NCBI GenBank assembly: GCA_010279815.1
Contig: QEOQ01000092.1
Coordinates: 609,112-673,111, forward strand
From: Brachionus plicatilis
Lineage: Eukaryota; Rotifera; Eurotatoria; Ploima; Brachionidae
DNA length: 64,000 nucleotides
Direction of reading: 5' to 3'
Shown here one piece after another: positions 21,751 to 33,700 of the stretch (positions within the stretch are counted from its first letter, which is position 1; every line of letters starts with the position of its first letter). A program made the translations under genes and the position numbers. Below the pieces are notes generated by a model. The model was not told where the DNA came from, did no database searches, and worked only from the letters and a program-made list of their open reading frames with translations.

Positions 21751-24700
21751 TCATAGCTCAGTGACTAAGTAATTTTGATTCTTGTTTCTTATAGTCTGAG
21801 TATTAGCGGCTAAGTATCCGGCCGCTGACGGGGTGGATAGTTGAGATCGTGTCTGATTATTTTGTTCTGAATTATTCAAGCTTGTTTGGCTATTTTTTTT
21901 CGGTGTGTCTGATCGACTCATGTATTCAGTGGGATTTATGATTAGTTGTTTTGTTAAAAGTGCCATAGCAGCTAGACCATGCTGCAATTAAAAATAAAGT
22001 TAAATTCATTTAAAGAAATCACTCGTTCTTGAGATCAAAGAAAAGCTTTGGAAAAATTAGAAAATTTTACTCACTGAAGGCTCAGGCATCATTTTTCCTT
22101 CTTTGATCAATTGTGCAAAGCCTTCTTCGTGCGAGAATGCGTATGCAGAACGCTTGAGCGATCTAATGCTTGCTCGCATGCTGGCTCGATGTCGAGGTTT
22201 TGTGGCAAATATGGTAGACTTTGTTTTTGGAGTCTTGATTCCATATTTTTGTACAATGCGTACTTTGTCGACCATTGTGGGCTTCAAGTCTAGTCGCACA
22301 AAGCGATATGCAATTATTGGAAGCAGAAGAATGGCTGAAGTTATCAGGACTGTAAACCAAAATACCGCTGTGGAACACACTGCCTGCGCGGTACCCATGT
22401 AGTACCAGCCTTGTCCGAATATTTGATAAATAATTTCACTGTATAAAGCAAAGTGGAATATAAAATGCACAATCAAAGTCCCCCATATACAAAAGTGATT
22501 AAAACCGGTCCAATAAAGTGTGTCTAGCCCGCACTAAAAAATTTAATAAAATTTTAAAATACCAAAAATATTTTAATGAATAAAAATTTTTTTCTTTCCA
22601 TTAATAAATTGAAGAACTTTTATTTTTATTTTATTTTCTTAGCCTTGTTCTACTTTATCACTGTACAATCTGATCACAAGAAAATTTTTTCCATAACTCG
22701 GAATCCTTGATCAAGTCCTTGATTAGTATTATAAGTAAGTCGGTATTGTGAATTTTAAATACAAATTGAACAGAGTTGTTTAAAAGTCACAAGTCTCAAG
22801 TCAAGTCCAACTTTTTTTTTTTTTTTTTTCTGAAGTCTGACCAAAGACTTTTTTTTTTAAATTTCATTCAAATGTCCAAGTCCAGGCTTTAAAATTTTGA
22901 ACACTAAAGAAGAATTGTGAAGAAATTTATGCTAAAATTACAAGAAAATTCTGATATATGGCAAATCTATTGCATTAGACAACCCAAGAGTATATAAATT
23001 TTTTGATATGAAGCCTGATCTGGAAAATTTTAAAAAAAAGTCCGGACTTGGACTTTTTTTTAATGACTTAGACTTTTTTTTGGGACTTTTAAACAACTCT
23101 GAAATTGAACAAAAATTATTCCTTTTATGGTAAATATATGTAAAAAAATACTGCAAAAAAGTTTAAAAAACAATATCCTTTGTTGAACCTTTTTTACCCA
23201 AAATAAAATTTTTGTTTTCCTTTTTTTTTGTAAATCAAATCAATAATCAATTTAAATCTTATGGATGTTTTATTTAGTGTATATTTTAACCTAAGAAAAA
23301 TTATTATTGGTAAAAAGGGTGCAACAAGTATGGTGCACTATTTTGCAGTACTTTTTAAAATACATTTTTTCATCTTTAATTTTAGTTTATCAAAAAAGGA
23401 AGAATTTTTGTTTAATTTGTATTTGAAATTCGCAATACGGAGAAAGTCATAATTAGAGCTAAAGATACAGTAAGTGTCATAAATTATCATTTTCAAAGGC
23501 ATTGTGAATTTTAGAAAAAAAATCATAGAACAAAAATTTTAAAAACTTGGTAATATTTTTCCAAGGAACCAAACTAATTGATAGTCAAAATTTTATTAGC
23601 TTATTTATGATCAAAACTATGATCAAAATTCAATTGCTGCAAAAATCCTAAAAAATGCACTCTGATTAAAAAGTATGGTAAATACATTGAACGTTATTTT
23701 ATTGATTTTATTTTCTATTTATTTATTTCAAAAAAAAAGGAAATATATTTTTAGAAAATATAAAAGACGCCAGATTTGGAAAAATAAAAAATTCTGAAAG
23801 AAATTCTGTGAAAGTTAAAAGCAAAAATTGTATTTAAGAGATTTATTTGGATTACAAAATAATATCAAGTTTTAAAGATGATTTACTTCATTAACAAAAA
23901 AGAAAACTAGTTTAAATAAAAAATAAAAATTTAAATAAAAACTTTTAACAAAACAATTAAATTTTTTTAGTAATATTTTCTAGTTTTAATTAACCTGATG
24001 AAAATTAAATAAAACAAATAATTCAGTATTTATAAAATTCGTTTATGAAAATAATTAATTACTAGCTTTGGACTCAAATTTTCAGATCTTAGACAAGAGA
24101 CTATTTATTTTATATTTATTTTATTCAAGAATTATCTAGAGGACCATTGTAAACTTTAACCACAAAAATAGTAAAATATGTCACTGATTTAATAAAATAC
24201 AACAAATTAAATTTTCAATCACACATTCAGTTCTTTTCCACTAATCTAGTTAAATTACCAATATTTTATATTTTAAAACATATTTTGATTGCTATAACAA
24301 TATATCCTCTAAAATAATAAATTTTCGAGGATTAAAAATATTTAATCCTAATAAAGATTATTCAAAATTGTTTATTTTATCATCTTCCAAAAATCAGCCA
24401 GTTTCAATCCAGTTTTAATTCAAAATTAAAATTAATTTTTTTCCATTCCGTGTTGTTATTTTGGTGGCCACATGAATTTTAAGAATTTTTAAAACAAAAA
24501 TTTCAAGTCAAGTCTAATGAATTGGTTTGACTTAGACTTTATGACTTTATAACAACTCTGGTTTGAATAAATTTGGCAATGTGAAATTTTGGTACAAAAA
24601 TTACAGTACAAAAAGTAAAAACTTTATAATTTTTTTACTAATTGTGCAAAAAGTACAATATTGTACAAATTTGTTCAAAAGATTTCCAAGCTCGGCAAAA

Positions 24701-27700
24701 ACTCTGCAATTTATTGCATAGTTTAATCAAGGATTTTTTAATGGTGTGCATTTTACAGAAAATTGCAGAGTTTTTGCAGAGCTTGGAATTCTTTTGTACA
24801 AATTTGAACAATAATGTACTTTTTGCAGAACTATTTTTGCACAATTAGTAAAAAAATTATAAAGTTTTTACTTTTTTAAAGCGATAAATAAGTCTTGAAA
24901 GAAATAAAGAAATTAATTCGTGATAACATTTTAAGTGATAGTGATAGTATTTATTTTAAATGCATAATCTTTGATTAAATTCATGATTCAAAATAGACTG
25001 ATTTATTTAATTTATAAAAAAGATAAAATTTTACCTGAAAATTGACCACAATGACGAGAATAGTGGCCACAGCAAATCCAAAGCTTTGTAGATCAGCGGC
25101 ATCTTTTCCATTTGGATCGACACTATGATACATAGTACCATATGGAATGAAGAAAAGAACCAGCGAACTTACAATACCGTGTATTACACTGAAGAGAAAC
25201 TCTTTGCGATTAAACAAAGATCCCTCCTGGCCGGGCCAGTACAGACTTGGATATTTGACAGAAAGTTCCTCGTTCACGTCCTGATCGAACACACCAAGAG
25301 CGATGATTGGCAAAGAGGAAAAAAACACATTGTAAGTAGAAACAAAAAATGGATCAAACAAAGTCTTTAATTAAATGAATTAAAATAATTTGATTGACAA
25401 AAAATAAATTTCAATTACTTGAGCTGAGAATCCGCAGAAAAATGCGAACCAAAAATGACACAATGTAGATGCAAAATTTTTGTAAAAAAAATATTTTAAA
25501 AATTTGCTCATGCGATAATATGACCATCTACCATGAACAAGTAAAAGTCGTTCTAAATACCTAAATTGACTGATGGAGAAATCACTTGCCAATACTGCTT
25601 GCTGGCCTTCTTGGCCACTTATTCCGACTCCAATATGTGCCGCTACAAAAAAAATTCAAAATAAAATGTTTTTATAAATACCGCCAAGTACGTATCTAAT
25701 AAATGAAAAGTGAAATAATTTTTGCCATTGATAAAACTTTAAGATCAAGCTTATGAGTTAGTATAATCTTTAAATGCCTGAATTTTTTGATAAAATTAAA
25801 CAAAAAACAAATGAAACAAAAAATAAATTCTCTCTTCTTTTATCAAACCAGATCAAATATGAGAAGAAACATGGAAGTTTGTTACTCCCTAAGTTTGACT
25901 CAAAAGTGACTTTAATTTCCTTTTAATACAATTTTCGAATAAAATTTAGAATCAGAAATTCAAATAAGGAATGGCACAAGACTTCTATTGATAATCAGGT
26001 CTAATCTTAGTTTAGTCTAAAATTTTATTTAATAATATGATAAAAATAAATTTGATTTTTATTTAATTTTTTACCTGTGCTGAATCTAACGGGCCAAATA
26101 GGTTAGAGCTTAAGTATTACCTTAAAACAGCCTTTTCGTGAATTACTAAATCGAGAGTTTTTCACCTTATTAGGTGTAGTCGAACTTTAAGAGAAAAAAA
26201 AGCATGTTACGAATTTTTTTAAAAATATATCACACATATGATTCGATTCCTCTCCTCTAATTCTAAATATTAAGATATTTTTTTAGGAAGGAGCTTTAAA
26301 AATGGAGGAGAAAAAGGGGGTTTTCAAATTCGGTCACACTATTAACCCTTAGCCCTTTAGACTAGATTACCATATTTTATGTTTATCTTATTTTTATTTT
26401 ATTTCTATTTTTTATTTTTATATATTTTTATTCGGAAGAAGCATTAGCTCGGTACAGATAAACAAATAAGTAAATAAATTATTTAAAAGTAAAAAAAATA
26501 ATTTACAATATATTTTTTTTTAATTTTCAAATAAAAATTAAACTCATTCAATTTTCTCAAAAAAATATTTGAAACATCGCACTTTTTCGATGTTATTTTA
26601 ACATTGGATACATTTTGTAATTCAAACAATTTTACTTTAATTTATTTTTTTTCAATCTGAAGGAGCTTTAGTTCGGCATAGATAACACAAATTAAAAAAA
26701 TTAAAAAAAATTGAAAAAAAAATATCAAATATTTTTATTAATCCAAAACCCTTTATGAAACCTTCATAAAAATCTTTAAAGAGCTTTTAAAAATTCTTCA
26801 AAATTTTGTCGACTGGGAAAAAAAATTAGAAAAAATAAGAAAAAAAACTTATTCTTATTTGCTATCTTACTATTTCTTCTATCTTTCCTGAACTGATCAA
26901 TACTTAAACATTTTGCATCTGTCATTACCCAGTCAAGCTAAAAACGATGAGTTCATGGATGATTCATCTATGAATCATCTCATTTTTTATATATGAAAAA
27001 TGATTTTGAATTAAAACCAGAAAATTTTCATTGTATTCTCTTCAAAACATTTAGAAATGACCCAATCATGAAAAACTTTAGATTTTCATCTTTGCTTCAT
27101 TCTTTAATTATCTCATCAATTATGAATGATTTTTTTGGACTAAAACCAAGAAAAAGTTTATGAATTAATTGAATTTATTGTGATATATTATTGGTTCGTT
27201 ATAAAGTTTTGTGCTTAATAGATATCGAATTCGACTTTCGTTTTTCTTTAATTGGCTTATGTCAACAACATGCCATCCCATCTTCTCTTGTTATTTAAAT
27301 TTGATCTAACAGCTATTAACTCTTGTTAGTCCAAAATTTTAAAAAACTACATTGACGGCCAAGACGGGTCTTATTTGAGCCAAACAAAAAAATCGAAATA
27401 TAAAAAAATTTACGCTTATTTTTTTAATTTTATTTTAAATATCAATTATTTTTTTATTTCTTTTTAAGTTTCAAAATCAAAAGATAATTTTTTTTTTAGA
27501 TAAACCATAAAAAAATTAAATTTTGTAATTAAGGGAATAAATCGTAAAATACTGTAAAAATGAGGAAAACAGTAAGAAAATTATAAATTCAGACAGTTTA
27601 GAAGAATTACACACTCTACTAACCGAAAGATATGAAGCTGAAATATCGAATACTTCTGGAAATTTATCTACATTGTAGACGTCTCAAAAAAGAAGTTTGT

Positions 27701-30700
27701 TTTACACAACTGGAAGCTTGCTAAGAATGCACAATTTACTATATATTAGTTTTTTTTAGTTTAGTTTTTTCGTTATAATTTAATTTTGTTTTGTTTATAT
27801 TATTTGGTTTTGGATTTGGACCTCGTGTCCCAATAAAGTTATAAAAAACCTTATTGTGTTTGATCCGAAACCCTCGAGTCTAGAATAGTACTTGAGAAGT
27901 CTGACTGGGAAATAAAAGCCTACCAGCAGACCCAGAAATATTACAGTGGTGCCCAATTTGCTGAACAGTTTACAAACAGTAAACGTTCGGATCGAACTCA
28001 CGATTCGGAAAGAACTCAGGTGGTAGTGTAGGTTAGTTTGCTGAAGCAGCGAGTGGATTTGTGTAGACTAGGGACGCAGTGACGAGACGTCTAACAATCA
28101 AAGTTGTGCAAGACTGAATACACGTGTAAAAAACCACATAAGGGTGATCTGATTTGGCGAATCGACTATAGATTTAGCGATTCACGTGGAGAAAAAATTA
28201 AAGAAAATCAATTGGAAATCAGTTAGACTAGGGACGTAGCGACGAGACGTCTATCTGAGCGATTTAGTATTGGAAACACGAGTGGACGAAACAGTGGGAC
28301 TCCTGTCGATCATAGCAACAGCTTTGTTCGGAAGACAGAGGGAACCAAAAAAGGTCACCGAAGAGGTCATGGTCGAGATACCAAAAACGTGGTTTGAACA
28401 ATATTTAGATTTAATAGAAACCACGTGGACTAATTATTACATTTTGTTCATAGCCACGCTAGTCAGCATGATAGTGATCAACACGTGGTATGGAACAAGA
28501 TGTCGGAACAAAACTTTAGACGACAAGTTCAACAGAATCGACGGGAGACTCGATCAATTGATTGGCAATATCAATAACAAACCTCAAGACTTCGTAGGCT
28601 CAAATGTTAACACAAACAGGTTAGACATTAAAAACTCAATGGAGACCTCAAGGACATCATACATTGAAACAAAGAGGCGAAAAACGCTAGAAAGTACAGA
28701 CGGCACATTAACAACCCAGACGTCTGGAATTGGACCACCAGAAAGCTTAAGCACACCGACTTCAAATCAAGGGAGAGACTGGTATTATGAGCCAAACAGG
28801 ATTGAAAATCAATCAAAAGGAGCGGCGCTACAGGAGCTCAATGAACTTGACCCAAGCCGAATGAGGTTCGGCATGGAGTTCCGCATAATGGATTGGCCAT
28901 TAAAGAAAATCCAAGAGGAGAAGGTGGAGAGTAGGAAGCGGTTGGCACATAGATTGGACAGCGACGAAAGCGTCCCACCATAAATTTTGTTTTTTAAGGG
29001 TAAGTTGTGTAGACGTCTCAAAAAAGAAGTTTGTTTTACACAACTGGAAGCTTGCTAAGAATGCACAATTTACTATATATTAGTTTTTTTTAGTTTAGTT
29101 TTTTCGTTATAATTTAATTTTGTTTTGTTTATATTATTTGGTTTTGGATTTGGACCTCGTGTCCCAATAAAGTTGTAAAAAACCTTATTGTGTTGATCCG
29201 AAACCCTCGAGTCTAGAATAGTACTTGAGAAGTCTGACTGGGAAATAAAAGCCTACCAGCAGACCCAGAAATATTACAACATAAAAAGCCGATAATTAGT
29301 GTAAATTCTTAATTAATTGTGTTTCTAGTGGATCTCCTCTTAACAAAAGACTATATGTCTAATTGGATTTCTAGCAATGTTCTTTGATTCAAAAATTTAC
29401 TCAAGCTGTCTTTAGTCTAGTTAAAAGACAATAAAGCACAATTCTAAAGCTAATAATTTACTCAAAAGTAAAACATTAAATTTTTTCTATTGAGAAAAAG
29501 TGAATTGATGTTTTTAATGAATCAAAAGTGTAGATAAACCTTGAAAAAATTTGGAAAAAAAACTTATGCTTTTAAAACTTCTGCTTATTATTGTCTTCTT
29601 AAAAATAATTTGAAATATTAATGAAAAATTTGAAAAAATTATGATGTATTAGAGTATTTTTTCATCGATTATTACCGATGAAATATTCTAATTTTCATCG
29701 CTGAATTTCGATGAAATGGTTCCTAACTCATTTATGATTCATCTATCAATTTTCATCGTTTAATCATGGTTTTTTTTGTGACTGGGTACTGACAATTTGT
29801 CTATTTTAATTGTCTTTTATATTATATTTTAATTTATTTTTTTTTCAATCTGAAGGAGCTTTAGCTCGCTACTGATAAAACAAATTAACAAAAAAAAAAA
29901 TATTAAATATTTTTATTAATCCAAAACCCTTGATGAAACCTTTATAAAAATCTATAAAGAGCGTTTAAAAATTCTTCAAAATTTTGTCGACTGGGAAAAA
30001 AAATAAGAAAAAAAAAAGCTTACACTTAATCATAGACACATCATTGGCACCATCTCCCACAGCCAAAGTAATCGCTTTCCTATGAGTCTTGACCAAGTCA
30101 ACGACAGCCTTTTTCTGGCCAGGCGTGACCCGGCAACAAATGACCGCTTTGCACAAACACGCCAAGTCCAAAAAGTCGATTTCATTAGCAGGCGACAGAG
30201 CAAAGACCAGACTTTGTCCACTAATGACCAGAGCAAATTGACCAGCAGCACACTCATCCTCCTGTTTGGACTCTAGTGCAATGGGCCGCAAGTGCAAGTC
30301 GCTTTTGGAGTCGAGGATGCGAGCGGTCGAGTGATCGTTCAAATTGGCAAAGGGCGACCATCCGCTTGAGCCCAGAGTTGCCGGCCTGCGCACCGCCCGC
30401 ATCGCTTCCTGCACAATGCGCCGCTTGTCCAGCAGCTCTTTTTTGAGCTCGTGGTCGCTGTCCGCCTCAATGGTCAACACCTGCATGTCATTGGCGAGCA
30501 ATTGGCACGAATAGCCAATGTTCAGGGCCGTCTCCAGCTTGTCGCCCGTCAGCACCCACATTTTGATATTAGCTTTGGCCAGCTTGGCAATGCACTCGGC
30601 CACTCCTTCCTGCAGCTTGTCCTCAATGGCCGTGGCGCCAATATACTCCAAATTTGTCTCTATCTTCTCGTACACAGCGCTGACCTTGTCGGCCCGGCTC

Positions 30701-33700
30701 TCCAGCGCAGTGCTCGCCACATGGTACTCCCGGGCCCAGTTCTCGTACTCTCGCTCGTCAATCTGCTTCCACGCCAGACACAAAGTCCTGAGCGCGTCCT
30801 CCGCAAACCGATTCAAATGCTCCTCGCTGCTCTCGAACAATTGGAGCGAGTGGGGCGCCAGTCTCTCCCTGATCACCGTGTCAGCTCCCTTGCAGAACAA
30901 GACTATTTTGTTGTCGAGGCGGCAAATGACGGACATGCGTTTGCGTTCGTTGTTAAAGTCAAGGATGTTGAGGACTTGGTAGGTGACGTCATGTCCGCCG
31001 ATGTTCACAGTGATGGTCTTTGGGGTGCGGCTCTTGAACACAAAGCCGAAATTTCTGGCGGCGGAGACGAGAGCGCCTTCGTCGGGCGACTGTGCCTGGT
31101 AGCTGAGAGTGCCGTTTGTTTCTTTGGCCATGACCGTGTGACAAATGCAGAGAAGAGTGAAAAATCTGCGGCAATGTTGGTCCCCGGATCGGATGGCGTC
31201 GACTAGGCTCTGGTCGTAGAAGCGAAATGTGGACTCGTGGTAGGGATTGGCGGAAAAGTCGAGCGAGGCGGTGTGCTCGTCGGGCTGCAGTTCGTTGCCA
31301 TGGACGTCGTAGATGTAGCCGTAGATTTGTCCGTTTATGGAGCACTTGTTAAAAGTCATTATGTTCTGGGTGAGAGTGCCGGTCTTGTCCGAGAATATGT
31401 AGTCGATTTGACCGAGCTCTTCGTTGAGGCTGGTGGTGCGCGCCTTGGCCGCCACGTCCGCCTTTTCGTCGTACATCCTCGCGTCCCAGTTGATCCACAG
31501 ACTTTGGATGGAGCGAATGAACTCGACGCTTACGTACAACGAAATGGGCACCACTGTGTTCAAAATGATTAGATAGGACAAAAAGACGAGTAGTGAGATG
31601 GTGGTGGAGCCGACGTTGCGCTCCTTGCTCACGAACGAGTCCCATGGCAAATAGAGCTGAAAGTCGAAGCCGCGGTACCACTCCCAAATGCCGCAGGCCA
31701 CCGTGCAAATGGCGCACATGGTGAACAAGAAGAGCACGATGCCCATGATCAGATAGTTGAGCAGTTTGTCGATGTGGGTCTGTTTGAATTTTGTTTTGCC
31801 GCCGTTTTTCATGAGCTTGGTGTCGGCGCCGGCGAACACGACCAGGCCGTAGGACCAGCGCGTGTTCCTGAGACGGCAGCCGCGCAAAAGCATGTTGTCG
31901 TTGTCGAGAGAGTTGACGAGGCCGTTTTTCCACTTGAGCACGCCGTGGAATTCGTTGAGCAGCTCGTTGGGCGCCTCGCATTCAACGGTGAAGTCGAGCT
32001 TGGCCATTTGGGCGTTGATGGAGCTGGTGTCGTTGGAGTGGGCCATGCTCTCGAACTGTTGGGAGGTGTCGGACAGGGCCTGGCGCACCTTTAGGTTGGT
32101 CTCGCCGTCCAGCTCGGCCGTTTCGATGTAGCAGAGGCCGTGCGGCTCGCTGCTCGCCAGCAGGAGCAGGTCGGCGGCCACAAAGTCGTCGTTGTGCAGC
32201 TTGATGATGTCGCCCACTGAGATTTGGCACCATTTTTCTTTTTTGAGGCATTTGCCGCGCAGCACACTGGTCGGACGCGAGTTCACCAGATTGTCGTTTC
32301 GGTGACGCGCTATGTCGTCTATCAGGTCTTTTAGGGCTTTCAGGGAGAGCACGCCGCTCAGAGGCAGTATGGTCGTTATCGGGTTTAGTGAGGAGATTTC
32401 GGGGATGAGCTGCAGTATGAGCAGAATCAAAAAGTAGGCATTGGCCAAACGCTGGAATTGTTCGAATAGATTTTTTGGAAAAAATGTTATTATGTTATAT
32501 TTGGAAGTGGATACTCTGTTGTTCTAAATTTTGGTTTTTTTTTTTTTAGTTTTTTTTTTTTTTTTTTTTTGGGGGTTCAAACCAAGGCCAATTTAATAAA
32601 AATTACTTTTTTTTTTAGAGTGAATTTATTTTCCCCACAATTTGTGGGTGAATATCTTATTTTTTCACACACAATTTATCTGAAAATAAACAATTTTTTT
32701 TCATACCTATACAAAAAAATTATTTACGGAGTGTCTATTGTAACACTTTGTGTCAATAGTTTAGGCTATTGACACATGATATGATTTTTAATCAAAGATT
32801 TTTTTTAATTCCTTTTTTTCCTTATTTTTTTGGCTTAAAAACCTTCAACAGCTGATAACTTTACGAAAAATATTTTTTTGATTCTGTAAAAAGCAGTAGA
32901 CTTAGTGAATCCTAAGCTTCAATTTGGTACCATTTTCATTCAATTTGGACATAAATTGAATGAGCTAGGCCCTTTAAAAAGTTTAATTTTTGAAAAGAAC
33001 CCATAACTTTGTTTATACTTAATTTTTTTTCAGTCTGTAAAAAGATTTAAAAAATTTAGGAGATTAGCTTTATTTTGGTGTATTAACCCTTATCCGTCGA
33101 AAACTGGGTCGAAAATGACCCAGCACTACGTTGTTGACGAAAATGGGTCATTTTTGACCCAAGCAAAAAATATGGTCAAAAATTACCCATTTTCGTCTTC
33201 AACGTTATTTTTTCTATTTCCGACGGATAAGGGTTAAACTTCGAATTTGATCATAAATTGAGAAAGTTGGGTACTCATGTAAGCCAACTTTTTTCAAATT
33301 CCTTTTTTCCTTATTTTTTTGGCTTAAAAACTTATTTTTTTTTTAGTTTTTTTTTTTTGGGGGTTCAAACCAAGCCCAATTTAATAAAAATTACTTTTTT
33401 TTTTTTAGAGTGAATTTATTTTCCCACAATTTGTGAGTGAATATCTTATTTTTTCACACACAATTTATCTGAAAATAAACAATTTTTTTTCATACCTATA
33501 CAAAAAAATTATTTACCGAGTGTCTATTGTAACACATTTGATATGATTTTTAATCTAAGATTTTTTAAAATTTTTTATTACAGTAGCGCTACGCCACGTG
33601 GATTTTACGTAAATTTACGTAATTTTAAGTAAAAAAAAGTAAATTTACGTAAATTTACGTAAAGATAGAATAGTAAAATTACGTTTATTAACGTAAAATA

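Larger units (their letters stand above)
27674..29278 (+). mobile_element. Complete short LTR retrotransposon with one ORF, non-autonomous
   Basis: 5' LTR 27674-27945 and 3' LTR 29008-29278 both begin TG and end CA, and differ at only two positions that I can find. A 4-bp duplication ACAT flanks the element (27670-27673 and 29279-29282). A primer-binding site candidate TGGTGCCCAATTTGC begins one base after the 5' LTR. There is no reverse transcriptase, integrase or protease, so it must be mobilised in trans. A 28-bp motif (starting GACTAGGGACG) occurs twice at 28066 and 28226; it contains AGACGTCT, which also lies at the start of each LTR. Near-identity of the LTRs indicates recent insertion. 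Confidence 0.9.
26921..29793. mobile_element. Foldback element split by an LTR retrotransposon
   Basis: The ends are inverted 15-mers GTCATTACCCAGTCA and TGACTGGGTACTGAC (one mismatch). Adjacent arms share further inverted blocks with GATTCATCTAT and ATCATG/CATGAT motifs. The element had no evident coding capacity before the LTR element landed inside it at 27674-29278. Confidence 0.65.

Noticed and set aside
24638..24848. Two 68-codon ORFs on opposite strands
   Set aside because: They mirror each other because the locus is a palindromic MITE.
26921..29793. Whole 2.9-kb unit as one coding transposon
   Set aside because: Its only ORF belongs to the LTR element inserted inside; the flanking arms are non-coding.
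30451..31206. Plus-strand ORF of about 250 codons opposite the flippase
   Set aside because: Antisense shadow of exon 3; the minus frame has all P4-ATPase motifs.
32571..32590. Pol III B-box-like GGTTCAAACC in a duplicated block
   Set aside because: No A box at a proper distance; the duplication explains the repeat.
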